Shown one piece after another: positions 8,740-16,326 of a DNA stretch of 47,053 nt. Origin of the DNA: JAAGZL01 sp964628835 (lineage in GTDB: Bacteria > Pseudomonadota > Gammaproteobacteria > Chromatiales > Chromatiaceae). Position numbers and translations under genes: made by a program. The stretch lies in the NCBI GenBank assembly GCA_964628835.1, contig CAZVME010000022.1:1-47053 (forward strand). Direction: 5' to 3'. Below the pieces are notes generated by a model that was not told where the DNA came from, ran no database searches, and saw only the letters and a list, made by a program, of their open reading frames with translations. How positions within the stretch are numbered: the stretch's first letter is position 1; each line of letters opens with the position of its first letter.

Positions 8740-9510
8740 ATGGAAAGTGGAGGTCGTCATCGTCTCCGTATATTGAGCTACAACATCCAGAGTGGCGTGG
8801 ATATTCAACGCTATCGTCAGTACGTTACCCAGAGTTGGAAGCACCTGTTGCCGCACCGGGAAAGGTTGCAAAATCTTAACCGTATTGCCCCTATATTGGG
8901 GCAGTATGATCTGGTGGGTCTACAGGAGGTGGATTCAGGCAGTTTGCGCAGTGGCTTTGTGGACCAGACCGAATACCTGGCACATCGCGCCGGGTTTCCA
9001 TTTTGGTATAAGCAGATTAACCGCAGTTTGGGGAAGATCGCCAAGTACAGTAATGGTCTGCTCAGTCGGCGTACGCCCGCCTGTGTGAGTGAGCATAAAC
9101 TGCCAGGATTGCCGGGGCGCGGTGCAATATATGCCCAGTTTGGATCAGCAGATGATCTGTTGCTGGTGTGTATCGTACACTTGGCATTAGGGCGCAGGAG
9201 CCGTATGCGCCAGGTTGAGTACATAGCGGAAAGGGTTCGTCGTTACCCTAACGCCATTGTTATGGGAGACCTCAACTGTGGTGTTGGTTCTGAAGAGATT
9301 GAATATCTGTTGGATAGGGCTGGTCTGCAAAGGCCAGTGTGTGAGAAAGGCACGTTTCCAAGTTGGCGTCCACTGAAGAAGCTGGACCACATTCTGGTGT
9401 CAAAGGCGCTTCAGGTGGAAAATTCGAGGGTGGTTGACTGTTCCACTTCTGACCACCTTCCGATTGGAATTGATGTGCTTATTCCAAGTGAAATAGACAT
9501 AGCCGTTTGA
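8740..9510 (+). CDS. Endonuclease/exonuclease/phosphatase (EEP) family protein
   Basis: A metal-dependent phosphoesterase fold of 256 residues. The family hallmarks are all present: LSYNIQSG near the start, LQEVDSG (metal-binding Glu), GDLNCG (Asp and Asn), LDHILVS and the terminal SDHLPIGIDV. Substrate cannot be deduced, since EEP enzymes cleave nucleic acids, inositol phosphates or sphingolipids. There is no signal peptide, so it is cytosolic. A GTG at 8731 is in frame; the ATG at 8740 is preferred because AGGG lies 9 bases upstream. The gap to the diguanylate cyclase is only 15 bases, so the two are probably co-transcribed. Confidence 0.9.
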   Translation: MESGGRHRLRILSYNIQSGVDIQRYRQYVTQSWKHLLPHRERLQNLNRIAPILGQYDLVGLQEVDSGSLRSGFVDQTEYLAHRAGFPFWYKQINRSLGKIAKYSNGLLSRRTPACVSEHKLPGLPGRGAIYAQFGSADDLLLVCIVHLALGRRSRMRQVEYIAERVRRYPNAIVMGDLNCGVGSEEIEYLLDRAGLQRPVCEKGTFPSWRPLKKLDHILVSKALQVENSRVVDCSTSDHLPIGIDVLIPSEIDIAV

Positions 9511-9525
9511 GAAAGAGACAGTGTG

Positions 9526-11097
9526 ATGGATACCCTGGACTGGAAAAAAAAATATTATAATCTTGAGCAGAAGTGCAAGGATGAACATACCTCCGATAAA
9601 GAGACACAGGAGCTACTTGGCAGGACTATTATCCGCCTGACACTGGCAACCAAAGGCCTGGACCCAGCCCTTGATCCACACCTGAAAAAACTGCGTGATG
9701 CCCTGAGAAAGGGAATAAATGAAAATGCCCAGCGCCACATGGCCGCAATTTCAGAAGCGCTTATGCGGGCGCATGATAATCCGCCAGAAAAAACCACCGA
9801 CAAGAAGAATGTTACCTCTGATCTGATGCGGCGGTTGTCGGAACAGGTGGGCCTCAGCGGTAAAAGGAACAAACGCGTAAGGGAGTTGGAGGGGCGTATA
9901 GCTTCTAATCCAGAGGCTGCCACTGATAGTGATCTGGACGAATATATCCAGTTACTGACGGGGTATCCGCAAGCAGATAAATCCAATAGTGCAAACGGGT
10001 CCGGTCTGCTGGGGCGTATCTTCAGCCGGAATGGGGGTGTGGCTGCACCATCGGTAGATGGTGGTGAGCCGATGCGTCTGTTGCTATCGCTCCTGAGTGA
10101 GTTGAACTGGCCAGGTAAGTTGAGTAAAGACATCAATTCACTTGGCGGTAGGCTGGAGCAGCAGGATAAGGACGTGGTAGTCGCCGTGGTTAAAGACCTG
10201 ACCAAGATAGTGTCAGGTCTGCTCGCTGACCTGAACAAGGAGACGCGCGCTACCGGCAGCTTTCTGGCAGACCTGATGGCGCGTCTGCATGAATTGGACA
10301 AGTATGTAGTCAGTGGACAAGCAATGCAGCAGGAGTCTCTGACGAGTGGAAAAGATCTGGATCGGGCGGTAAAGGAACAGGTGGGTGACATAGCCACCAG
10401 TATGCGTGATGCAGATGACCTGCATGCATTGAAGCATGATGTGTCTTCACACCTGGAGGCCATAAAGGGTCACATGGACCGGCACCTCAAGGAGGCTGAG
10501 GAGCGTTACCGGAAGTCACAGCAAAATGAGGAAAAGCTGCGTGAACGTCTGACCGAGGTTGAAAGTGAGACCGGCGTCCTGCGCCACAAGATCCTGGAGG
10601 CGCAGGCGCGTTCATCCATGGATCCGGTTACCGGACTCTCAAACCGTGCCGCCTATGATGAGCGTCTGCAGGATGAATATACCCGTTGGCAGAGATTCAA
10701 AAGCCCGCTGGTATTGATGATGTGGGATCTGGATGACTTCAAACAGGTTAATGACCGCTTTGGTCATCAGGCCGGTGACAAGGCCCTGAGGGTGATCGGT
10801 CAGGTATTGAAAAAGCGCTTGCGGCAGACCGATTTTGTCGGGCGCTATGGGGGTGAAGAGTTTGCAGTTTTGCTTCCCGGTACACCCATGGACCAGGCCG
10901 CAGTGGTGGCGGAGCAGATCCGAAAGGCGGTGGAGAAAAGTGGTTTTCACTCGGGCAAAAACCCCATAACCCTTACTATCTCCTGTGGCTATACGGATTT
11001 TCAGGACGCAGATACACCTGAATCTGCCTTCGTGCGAGCAGATCGCGCCATGTACAAGGCCAAGAGCGAGGGTAAAAATTGCTGTATCAGCTCCTAG
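9526..11097 (+). CDS. Diguanylate cyclase (GGDEF domain, cytosolic)
   Basis: Predicted to make cyclic di-GMP from two GTP. The 523-residue protein has a long, mostly helical N-terminal region without membrane segments, a coiled coil near 310-360 (Glu/Arg-rich), and a C-terminal GGDEF domain from about residue 365. Its active-site loop is RYGGEEF (about 440-446), the catalytically competent GGEEF form. An RxxD inhibitory site is not evident. The ATG at 9526 directly follows an in-frame GTG, and GAAAGAGA serves as ribosome-binding site. The cc4-dsbA-EEP-GGDEF order resembles the Pseudomonas locus with DgcH (from memory), so this may be its counterpart. Confidence 0.92.
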   Translation: MDTLDWKKKYYNLEQKCKDEHTSDKETQELLGRTIIRLTLATKGLDPALDPHLKKLRDALRKGINENAQRHMAAISEALMRAHDNPPEKTTDKKNVTSDLMRRLSEQVGLSGKRNKRVRELEGRIASNPEAATDSDLDEYIQLLTGYPQADKSNSANGSGLLGRIFSRNGGVAAPSVDGGEPMRLLLSLLSELNWPGKLSKDINSLGGRLEQQDKDVVVAVVKDLTKIVSGLLADLNKETRATGSFLADLMARLHELDKYVVSGQAMQQESLTSGKDLDRAVKEQVGDIATSMRDADDLHALKHDVSSHLEAIKGHMDRHLKEAEERYRKSQQNEEKLRERLTEVESETGVLRHKILEAQARSSMDPVTGLSNRAAYDERLQDEYTRWQRFKSPLVLMMWDLDDFKQVNDRFGHQAGDKALRVIGQVLKKRLRQTDFVGRYGGEEFAVLLPGTPMDQAAVVAEQIRKAVEKSGFHSGKNPITLTISCGYTDFQDADTPESAFVRADRAMYKAKSEGKNCCISS

Positions 11098-11251
11098 TGA
11101 TTCGTAATGCAAAGGGTGAATAAAAAGTAATTGTCGTCATTTATGAGGTTGTTCCTGCCACGGCCATGTCACTCAGGCAACCCTCTCAGATATATGGTTT
11201 CGGTCAGAAAATCCAGCTGGCGGTCAGGTATTAATTAGCAAGTGGGGTGTG

Positions 11252-11701
11252 ATGAAGATATGGGTGGATGCGGACGCCTGTCCGGTGGTGATTAAGGAGA
11301 TTTTATTTAGAGCGGCTGAGCGTACCGGGGTGCAGCTGACCCTGGTGGCCAATCAGTCGATACGGGTGCCGCCATCACCGAATATAAAGATGCTGCGGGT
11401 GGCGTCCGGTTTTGATGTGGCGGATAACGAGATTGTTAAGTTGTCTACGGCTGGCGACCTGGTGATCACCAGCGATATTCCCCTGGCGGCGGAGGTGATT
11501 GAGAAGGGCGGCTTTGCCCTCAGCCCTCGTGGTGAGATGTATACCACAGATAATATCAAGGCCCGCCTCACCATGCGGGATTTTATGGACAGCCTGCGTT
11601 CCAGCGGGATAGATACCGGTGGCCCGCCGACGCTTAATCAGGGTGATCGACAAGCCTTTGCCAATCATTTGGATAGATTCCTGTCCAAGCACGTATCTTA
11701 G
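11252..11701 (+). CDS. yaiI: YaiI/YqxD family protein (UPF0178)
   Basis: A 149-residue conserved cytosolic protein with a PIN-like Asp-rich fold. The recognised start is KIWVDADACPVVIKEI, followed by LVANQSI, the SGFDVADNEIV motif, DLVITSDIPLAAEVI and a C-terminal GGPPTLNQGDRQAFANHLD. The biochemical role of the family is not established; the PIN-like acidic residues suggest a metal-dependent nuclease. The ATG at 11252 follows GTGGGG; an in-frame GTG lies one codon earlier. It ends at a partial copy of the dispersed hairpin repeat and converges with a minus-strand gene. Confidence 0.93.
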   Translation: MKIWVDADACPVVIKEILFRAAERTGVQLTLVANQSIRVPPSPNIKMLRVASGFDVADNEIVKLSTAGDLVITSDIPLAAEVIEKGGFALSPRGEMYTTDNIKARLTMRDFMDSLRSSGIDTGGPPTLNQGDRQAFANHLDRFLSKHVS

Positions 11702-11772
11702 GGAAGCTCGATTAAAGCCATCTATGGCTTTATCAGGGCACGTAAGTGGAAAATGCGATTTTTCACTGCCTT
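11702..11772. repeat. Multi-hairpin dispersed repeat, copy C (left part)
   Basis: From GGAAGCTC onward this segment matches the first two hairpins of copy B at 34626: the ATTAAAGCCAT/ATGGCTTTA palindrome, then AGTGGAAAA-TGCGA-TTTTTCACT. Homology stops at about 11772, where a different hairpin begins. It directly abuts the yaiI stop codon. Confidence 0.75.
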
Positions 11773-11774
11773 AG

Positions 11775-11802
11775 ATTTTTTAGCCGTGGCCGATAAAAAA
11801 AT
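11775..11802. terminator. Candidate bidirectional terminator between yaiI and the convergent gene
   Basis: ATTTTTTA-GCC pairs with GGC and TAAAAAAAT around a 2-base loop, with a small bulge. A/T runs on both sides suit termination in both directions. It overlaps the stop codon of the minus-strand gene at 11780. Confidence 0.4.
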
Positions 11803-12322
11803 AGCGCCACTCAACGCCGGTATCTCTTTGCAGTCGATCAAATAGAAGGTCCACCGGAGTCGCTTCGCCTGGGAACACATTGTTGATCTCAATAAATATG
11901 TGGCCATAACCGGCGTATCTCCCCCAGTTGACATCTCCCGTCCCTGACTCGGTTCCACAGCGCTTGCAACTGAGGGAGGCGTCGTCAAAATTCTTCTCCC
12001 AGTCGGGTATGGGTTTGCTGCAGCCCGGACAGCGTGGTGGGCGACAGCCTTGGCCCCATACAAGCCGTGGCTGCTGGAACGGTCCGCGTATGGTTACGCT
12101 GCTAAAGTTGCTATCGGTATTGGTCTGTGGGGTCAGACAGACATTCGTAGAACACCCCATAAAGCTGATCAGTTGCAGAAAATCCTTGCCTGCAAGAAAA
12201 CTGTTGCGCTCCAAATCCAGGGGCTCCCCGATCAGCCCGAGCGTATGTAGAGACTGGATCACCGTTTGGGTTGCTGGGGATGCGGTGCTGCCGGGGTAGA
12301 GAATTAATTTTCCAATGCTCAT
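11780..12322 (-). CDS. Hypothetical zinc-ribbon protein divergent from znuA
   Basis: Not assigned to a named family. The 180 residues have no signal peptide. A zinc-ribbon-like pair of CxxC knuckles, CPGCSKPIPDW and then LSCKRCG, lies at about residues 98-122. An earlier GCSTNVC segment near 55-62 adds two more Cys. The C-terminus is hydrophobic and aromatic (GYGHIFIEINNVFPGE, VEWRYFFIG). It is transcribed away from znuA across a 92-base gap. That could make it part of the same metal response, either a zinc-requiring protein or a chaperone; this rests on position only. Confidence 0.7.
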   Translation of the reverse strand: MSIGKLILYPGSTASPATQTVIQSLHTLGLIGEPLDLERNSFLAGKDFLQLISFMGCSTNVCLTPQTNTDSNFSSVTIRGPFQQPRLVWGQGCRPPRCPGCSKPIPDWEKNFDDASLSCKRCGTESGTGDVNWGRYAGYGHIFIEINNVFPGEATPVDLLFDRLQRDTGVEWRYFFIGHG

Positions 12323-12414
12323 AGAGATCCTAAAACGCTATACTACGCACAAATTGCAGTGTATCTGCCTGACGCCATATTGATCCACTTAATTATTGCG
12401 AGTTCCTGCTTAAG

Positions 12415-13281
12415 ATGAAGCTACCTGCCCCCAGCTATTTGTTGCTCCTGCTGCTAGTGTCTGTCACCCAACTCCATGCTGACGAACGCCTACAGGTGGC
12501 GGTGAGTATTATCCCGCAGAAGATCCTGGTGGAGCGGATCGGCGGCAGGCATGTGGAGGTTCATCTTATGGTGCAGCCCGGACACAATCCTGCCACCTAT
12601 GAACCAACCCCCAGGCAGATGACCAGCCTGGCGATGGTTGATTTCTATTTTCGCATCGGGGTGCCGTTTGAGCAGGTGTGGATGGGGCGTATCCTGGATA
12701 CGTATCCCGAGCTGTCGATCCTGGATGCGCGGGATGGAATCAAGCTGCTCCAGATGCTGGAGGCAGATGGTGGCCATGGACACAAACATGAGGGAGGCGA
12801 GCTGGATCCGCATATCTGGCTGAGTCCGCCCCGGATCAGGATCATGGCCCTGCGCCTGCGGGATCGGTTGATCCAGTTGGACCCCACTCGCCAGGATGAG
12901 TATGTGAAGAATCACGCGCAACTGGACGTGTCTCTGGGGCAACTCGACGCGGATATTCGCCAGATTCTGTCTGGTCTGGCACCCCGCATATTTATGGTGT
13001 ATCACCCCTCCTGGGGCTATTTTGCCGACAGCTATGGGCTGCAGCAGATTCCCATTGAGAGTGCAGGCAAAGAGCCGGGTGCCCAGGCCCTCGCCCATCT
13101 GCTGGATGCGGCTAGGAAGGGTGCTGTCGGCACCATATTTGTACAGAAACAGTTTAGTCAGACCCAGGCCAGGTCAGTGGCGGAGGCGATTGGGGCCAGG
13201 GTTGTGGTTATTGATTCACTGGCTGAAGATTTTCCGGAAAACTTGCGTGGCGTGGCGCAGGCTATGGCGCAGGGTCTCTAA
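12415..13281 (+). CDS. znuA: Metal ABC transporter substrate-binding protein (ZnuA-like)
   Basis: A periplasmic cluster A-I solute-binding protein for Zn2+ or Mn2+, 288 residues with a signal peptide ending near LHA-D. Ligand positions can be read: H133 in LDPHIWLSP, H197 in VYHPSWGYFADSYGL and D267 in VIDSLAEDF. The first canonical His is replaced by A60 in GHNPATYEPTP. A short His-rich loop, GGHGHKHEGG (about 119-128), precedes H133 and may collect zinc. It starts the znuA-znuC-znuB-yidD-permease cluster. No clear Zur box was recognised in the 92 bases upstream. The metal could differ from zinc because of A60. Confidence 0.9.
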   Translation: MKLPAPSYLLLLLLVSVTQLHADERLQVAVSIIPQKILVERIGGRHVEVHLMVQPGHNPATYEPTPRQMTSLAMVDFYFRIGVPFEQVWMGRILDTYPELSILDARDGIKLLQMLEADGGHGHKHEGGELDPHIWLSPPRIRIMALRLRDRLIQLDPTRQDEYVKNHAQLDVSLGQLDADIRQILSGLAPRIFMVYHPSWGYFADSYGLQQIPIESAGKEPGAQALAHLLDAARKGAVGTIFVQKQFSQTQARSVAEAIGARVVVIDSLAEDFPENLRGVAQAMAQGL

Positions 13282-13380
13282 GACAGAACGCCTGCCCCTG
13301 GGGCCGATGCTGGATGATTATGCAGAGTAATTTGTATAGACTCGGGTCTGCGGTCCGCAAGCCAAATTGAAACCAATCAG

Positions 13381-14124
13381 ATGAATAGCGCCATTATCTC
13401 AATCAAAGACGCCAGCTTCACATACTCTGGCCCCATGATTCTGGATCGGATCAATCTGGAGGTTGGGGACGGTGAGTTTTTGGGCGTGGTGGGTCCCAAT
13501 GCCGGGGGCAAGAGCACTTTACTTAAATTGGTGTTGGGGCTGCTGGAGCCGGTATCCGGTAGTGTGCGGGTGCTGGGCCAAAACCCAGCAAGCGTTTGCC
13601 GTCAGGTGGGTTATGTTCCACAATATCCAGCCTTTAGTCGGGACTTCCCCATCACCGTGGAGGCTGCTGTACTGATGGGGTGTCTGGGCCGATCCAACTG
13701 GTATGGCGGCTACCGTAAACAGGATCATCTGATCGCGCAGCGCGCCATGCAGGAGACCGAGGTGGCCGATCTGGCCAAACGCCAGTTGGCCACCCTGTCT
13801 GGCGGCCAGTTGCAACGAGTGCTGGTGGCCAGGGCCCTGGCCTGTGAGCCACGCATCCTGATCCTGGACGAGCCTACAGCCAATATCGACATGCGGGTGG
13901 AGACCGATATCTTTGATCTGCTGAAGAACCTGAACCAGCGCATGACCATCATCGTGGTGTCCCACGATGTGGGGTTTATCTCCCGCTATGTGGATCGCGT
14001 GGCCTGTCTCAATCGCACCCTGATCTGTCACCACACCGCATCCATAGATGGCAAGGTGATAAACGAGCTGTATGGATCTGATGTCCATATGGTTGAACAC
14101 GTACATATCTCAGCCACTCCATGA
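13381..14124 (+). CDS. znuC: Metal ABC transporter ATP-binding protein (ZnuC-like)
   Basis: The 247-residue ATPase of the metal importer. All nucleotide-binding motifs are intact: Walker A GPNAGGKST (about 40-48), Q-loop YVPQYPAF, signature LSGGQLQRV, Walker B RILILDEPTANID, and H-loop VVSHDVGF. The family-typical C-terminal HMVEHVH follows. It begins 99 bases after znuA and overlaps znuB by 4 bases (ATGA), so the two are translationally coupled. Confidence 0.93.
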   Translation: MNSAIISIKDASFTYSGPMILDRINLEVGDGEFLGVVGPNAGGKSTLLKLVLGLLEPVSGSVRVLGQNPASVCRQVGYVPQYPAFSRDFPITVEAAVLMGCLGRSNWYGGYRKQDHLIAQRAMQETEVADLAKRQLATLSGGQLQRVLVARALACEPRILILDEPTANIDMRVETDIFDLLKNLNQRMTIIVVSHDVGFISRYVDRVACLNRTLICHHTASIDGKVINELYGSDVHMVEHVHISATP

Positions 14125-14966
14125 CTGGATTTCTTGAAGCGCTGTTGCAGTATGGCTTTTTGCAGAAGGCCCTGGTGGGCGGGTTGCTGGCCAGTATCGG
14201 CTGCGGCATCATGGGTAGCTATGTGGTGGTCAAACGTATCGGTTTCCTGGCCGGTGGCATCTCCCATGCGGTGTTGGGTGGCATGGGAGCAGCACTGTTC
14301 TACGGCTTTTCCCCCCTGGGTGGGGCGCTGGGCGCGGCCCTGCTCTCCGCTCTGCTGATCGGCTGGATCAGCCTGCGCTGGAAAGAGCGTGAGGACACCC
14401 TGATTGGGGCTTTGTGGGCGGTGGGCATGGCCATCGGCATTATATTTATCTCCAAGACCCCGGGCTATAGCGTGAACCTGATGAGCTACCTGTTCGGCAA
14501 TATCCTGATGGTGCCACAGCAGGATCTCTGGCTCATGGCGCTGATGGATGCGGTGGTGCTGACAACGGTGCTGCTGTTCTATCGCCAGTTTCTGGCGGTC
14601 TCGTTCGATGAGGAGTTTGCCCGTCTGCGCGGGGTGCCTGTCACCCTGTTTTACCTGTTGTTGCTATGTATGGTTGCGGTGACCGTAGTGCTGCTGATCC
14701 AGGTGGTGGGACTGATCCTGGTGATCGCACTGCTGACTCTGCCTGCGGCCATCGCTGCGCAGTATCTGCACTCTCTGGGCCGGATGATGCTGATGGCAGC
14801 GATCCTGGGGATGATATTCACTACTATGGGTCTGGCCATCGCCTATGCTGTCGATCTGCCAGCGGGCGCCACCATTATCCTGGTGGCCGGTGTGGCCTAC
14901 CTGCTCTCCACCATTCTCAATCAGCTGCTGCAACGTCAGCGTCAGAGCCTGAAGGTGCCGCAATGA
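14121..14966 (+). CDS. znuB: Metal ABC transporter permease (ZnuB-like)
   Basis: Inner-membrane permease of the metal importer, 281 residues with about eight membrane segments. ABC-3 family features include GGLLASIGCGIMGSYVVVKRIGFLAGGISHAV-like N-terminal helices, the LTLPAAIAAQYL segment and a C-terminal hydrophobic helix. It overlaps znuC by 4 bases and yidD by 4 bases (ATGA at 14963-14966), so expression is coupled through the cluster. Confidence 0.92.
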   Translation: MTGFLEALLQYGFLQKALVGGLLASIGCGIMGSYVVVKRIGFLAGGISHAVLGGMGAALFYGFSPLGGALGAALLSALLIGWISLRWKEREDTLIGALWAVGMAIGIIFISKTPGYSVNLMSYLFGNILMVPQQDLWLMALMDAVVLTTVLLFYRQFLAVSFDEEFARLRGVPVTLFYLLLLCMVAVTVVLLIQVVGLILVIALLTLPAAIAAQYLHSLGRMMLMAAILGMIFTTMGLAIAYAVDLPAGATIILVAGVAYLLSTILNQLLQRQRQSLKVPQ

Positions 14967-15214
14967 GGCGCTTTCTTATACTTCTGGTCCGGGGCTACAG
15001 CTATCTGATCAGTCCACTTCTGGGCAATAACTGTCGCTACTATCCAACCTGTTCCGCCTATATGCAGGAGGCCATTGAGGTGCATGGTGTCTGGTGTGGC
15101 CTCTGGCTGGGTAGCAAGCGTATCCTGCGCTGTCATCCGTTTCATGAGGGTGGGGTGGATCCGGTACCGCCTGCCGGACACAGGTGCGGGAAACATGATC
15201 ACAGCGCTGATTGA
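14963..15214 (+). CDS. yidD: Membrane protein insertion efficiency factor YidD
   Basis: An 83-residue small membrane-associated protein of the UPF0161 family that assists YidC-dependent insertion. It has the typical RGYSYLISPLLG amphipathic start, the CRYYPTCSAYMQEAI motif with its three conserved Cys positions, and RILRCHPFHEGGVDPVP. The usual neighbours of yidD are rnpA and yidC; here it is instead nested in a metal-transport cluster, overlapping znuB by 4 bases and the next permease by 20 bases. The start is fixed by the ATGA overlap. Confidence 0.93.
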   Translation: MRRFLILLVRGYSYLISPLLGNNCRYYPTCSAYMQEAIEVHGVWCGLWLGSKRILRCHPFHEGGVDPVPPAGHRCGKHDHSAD

Positions 15215-16295
15215 AAACAGTCTGCGTCTGGCCCTGGACTCTGCGCCCTGGCTGCTGTTTGGTCTGATTGCGGCTGGAGTGATTCACGCCTGGTTACCCA
15301 TGCGGCTGGTGGGTCGGGCGCTGGGTGGTTCTGGTCCCATGGCTGTAATCAAGGCGGCGTTGATCGGCGCACCGCTGCCACTCTGCTCCTGCGGCACTCT
15401 GCCAGCTGCGGTCTCGCTATCTCGGGCCGGGGCCTCGCGCGCCTCCACTACCTCGTTTCTGATCTCCACCCCTGAGACCGGGGTAGACTCCGTGGCCCTG
15501 TCCTGGGTCCTGCTGGGTCCGGCGCTGGCCCTGTTGCGCCCGGTTGCCGCCATCATTTCTGCCGTTAGCGCCGGTCTCCTGGTGGGTGCTACCGAGGTAG
15601 AGGGCGGAAAGGTTAAGGGTGTTGTCCCTGCTGCCGATGTAGATCCGCTGTGCACCACCGACTGTTGTTCATCTGGTGATGCAGTGATGGAAGGGACTGC
15701 CGAGGCCGGTTTCTGGAGACGGACCGCCGATGGTCTTAGCTACGCGTTTACTGACCTGCTGGATGACCTGGCGCTCTGGCTATTAGTGGGGATTATGGCT
15801 GCTGGTGCCGTGGTGACCCTGGTACCACCGGATCTGATGGTGGAGTGGGGTAGTGGCCTGGGCGCCATGCTACTGATCCTGCTGATCTCCGTACCCATGT
15901 ACGTATGTGCCACCGCCAGTACCCCCCTGGCCCATGCCATGCTGTTTGCCGGGGTCTCTCCGGGGACGGTGCTGGTGTTTCTGCTGGCAGGCCCTGCCAG
16001 TAATATTGCCAGTCTGGTGTTGGTGCGCAAGGAGTTGGGGAGGCGGGCCCTTGCGGCCTACCTGTTTGGTATCTGTGGGGTCAGTATCCTTCTGGGTCTG
16101 GCTCTGGATGGTTTGGTGGGTGTATACGGCATTGATTTTCTCACAGGTTCTAACCTGGCCGGTGATGTCGTCTATGAACCGCCGTTGGCCATAGCCTCTG
16201 TTAGCTTGCTGTTGTTGGTGGTGTGTGGGATTAAACCCCTGCGGCGCTACATCTCGACTGGAAGAGGTGGAGACGAGGGCGGTTGTTGTGGATAA
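15195..16295 (+). CDS. SO_0444-type Cu/Zn efflux permease
   Basis: A 366-residue permease of the COG0701 group. It has two sets of membrane helices separated by a hydrophilic linker (about 140-180). Cys-rich sites are APLPLCSCGTLPAA in the first half, LCTTDCCSSGDA in the linker and GGCCG at the very C-terminus, all plausible soft-metal ligands. It matches the SO_0444 family proposed to export copper or zinc. The frame is open from 15075, but the ATG at 15195 starts the conserved region (MITALIENSLRLAL). The 20-base overlap with yidD implies co-expression with the importer genes, which is unexpected for an exporter. Confidence 0.82.
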   Translation: MITALIENSLRLALDSAPWLLFGLIAAGVIHAWLPMRLVGRALGGSGPMAVIKAALIGAPLPLCSCGTLPAAVSLSRAGASRASTTSFLISTPETGVDSVALSWVLLGPALALLRPVAAIISAVSAGLLVGATEVEGGKVKGVVPAADVDPLCTTDCCSSGDAVMEGTAEAGFWRRTADGLSYAFTDLLDDLALWLLVGIMAAGAVVTLVPPDLMVEWGSGLGAMLLILLISVPMYVCATASTPLAHAMLFAGVSPGTVLVFLLAGPASNIASLVLVRKELGRRALAAYLFGICGVSILLGLALDGLVGVYGIDFLTGSNLAGDVVYEPPLAIASVSLLLLVVCGIKPLRRYISTGRGGDEGGCCG

Positions 16296-16326
16296 CATCA
16301 CTCTGAATGAGTAATAATCCCCCTCT

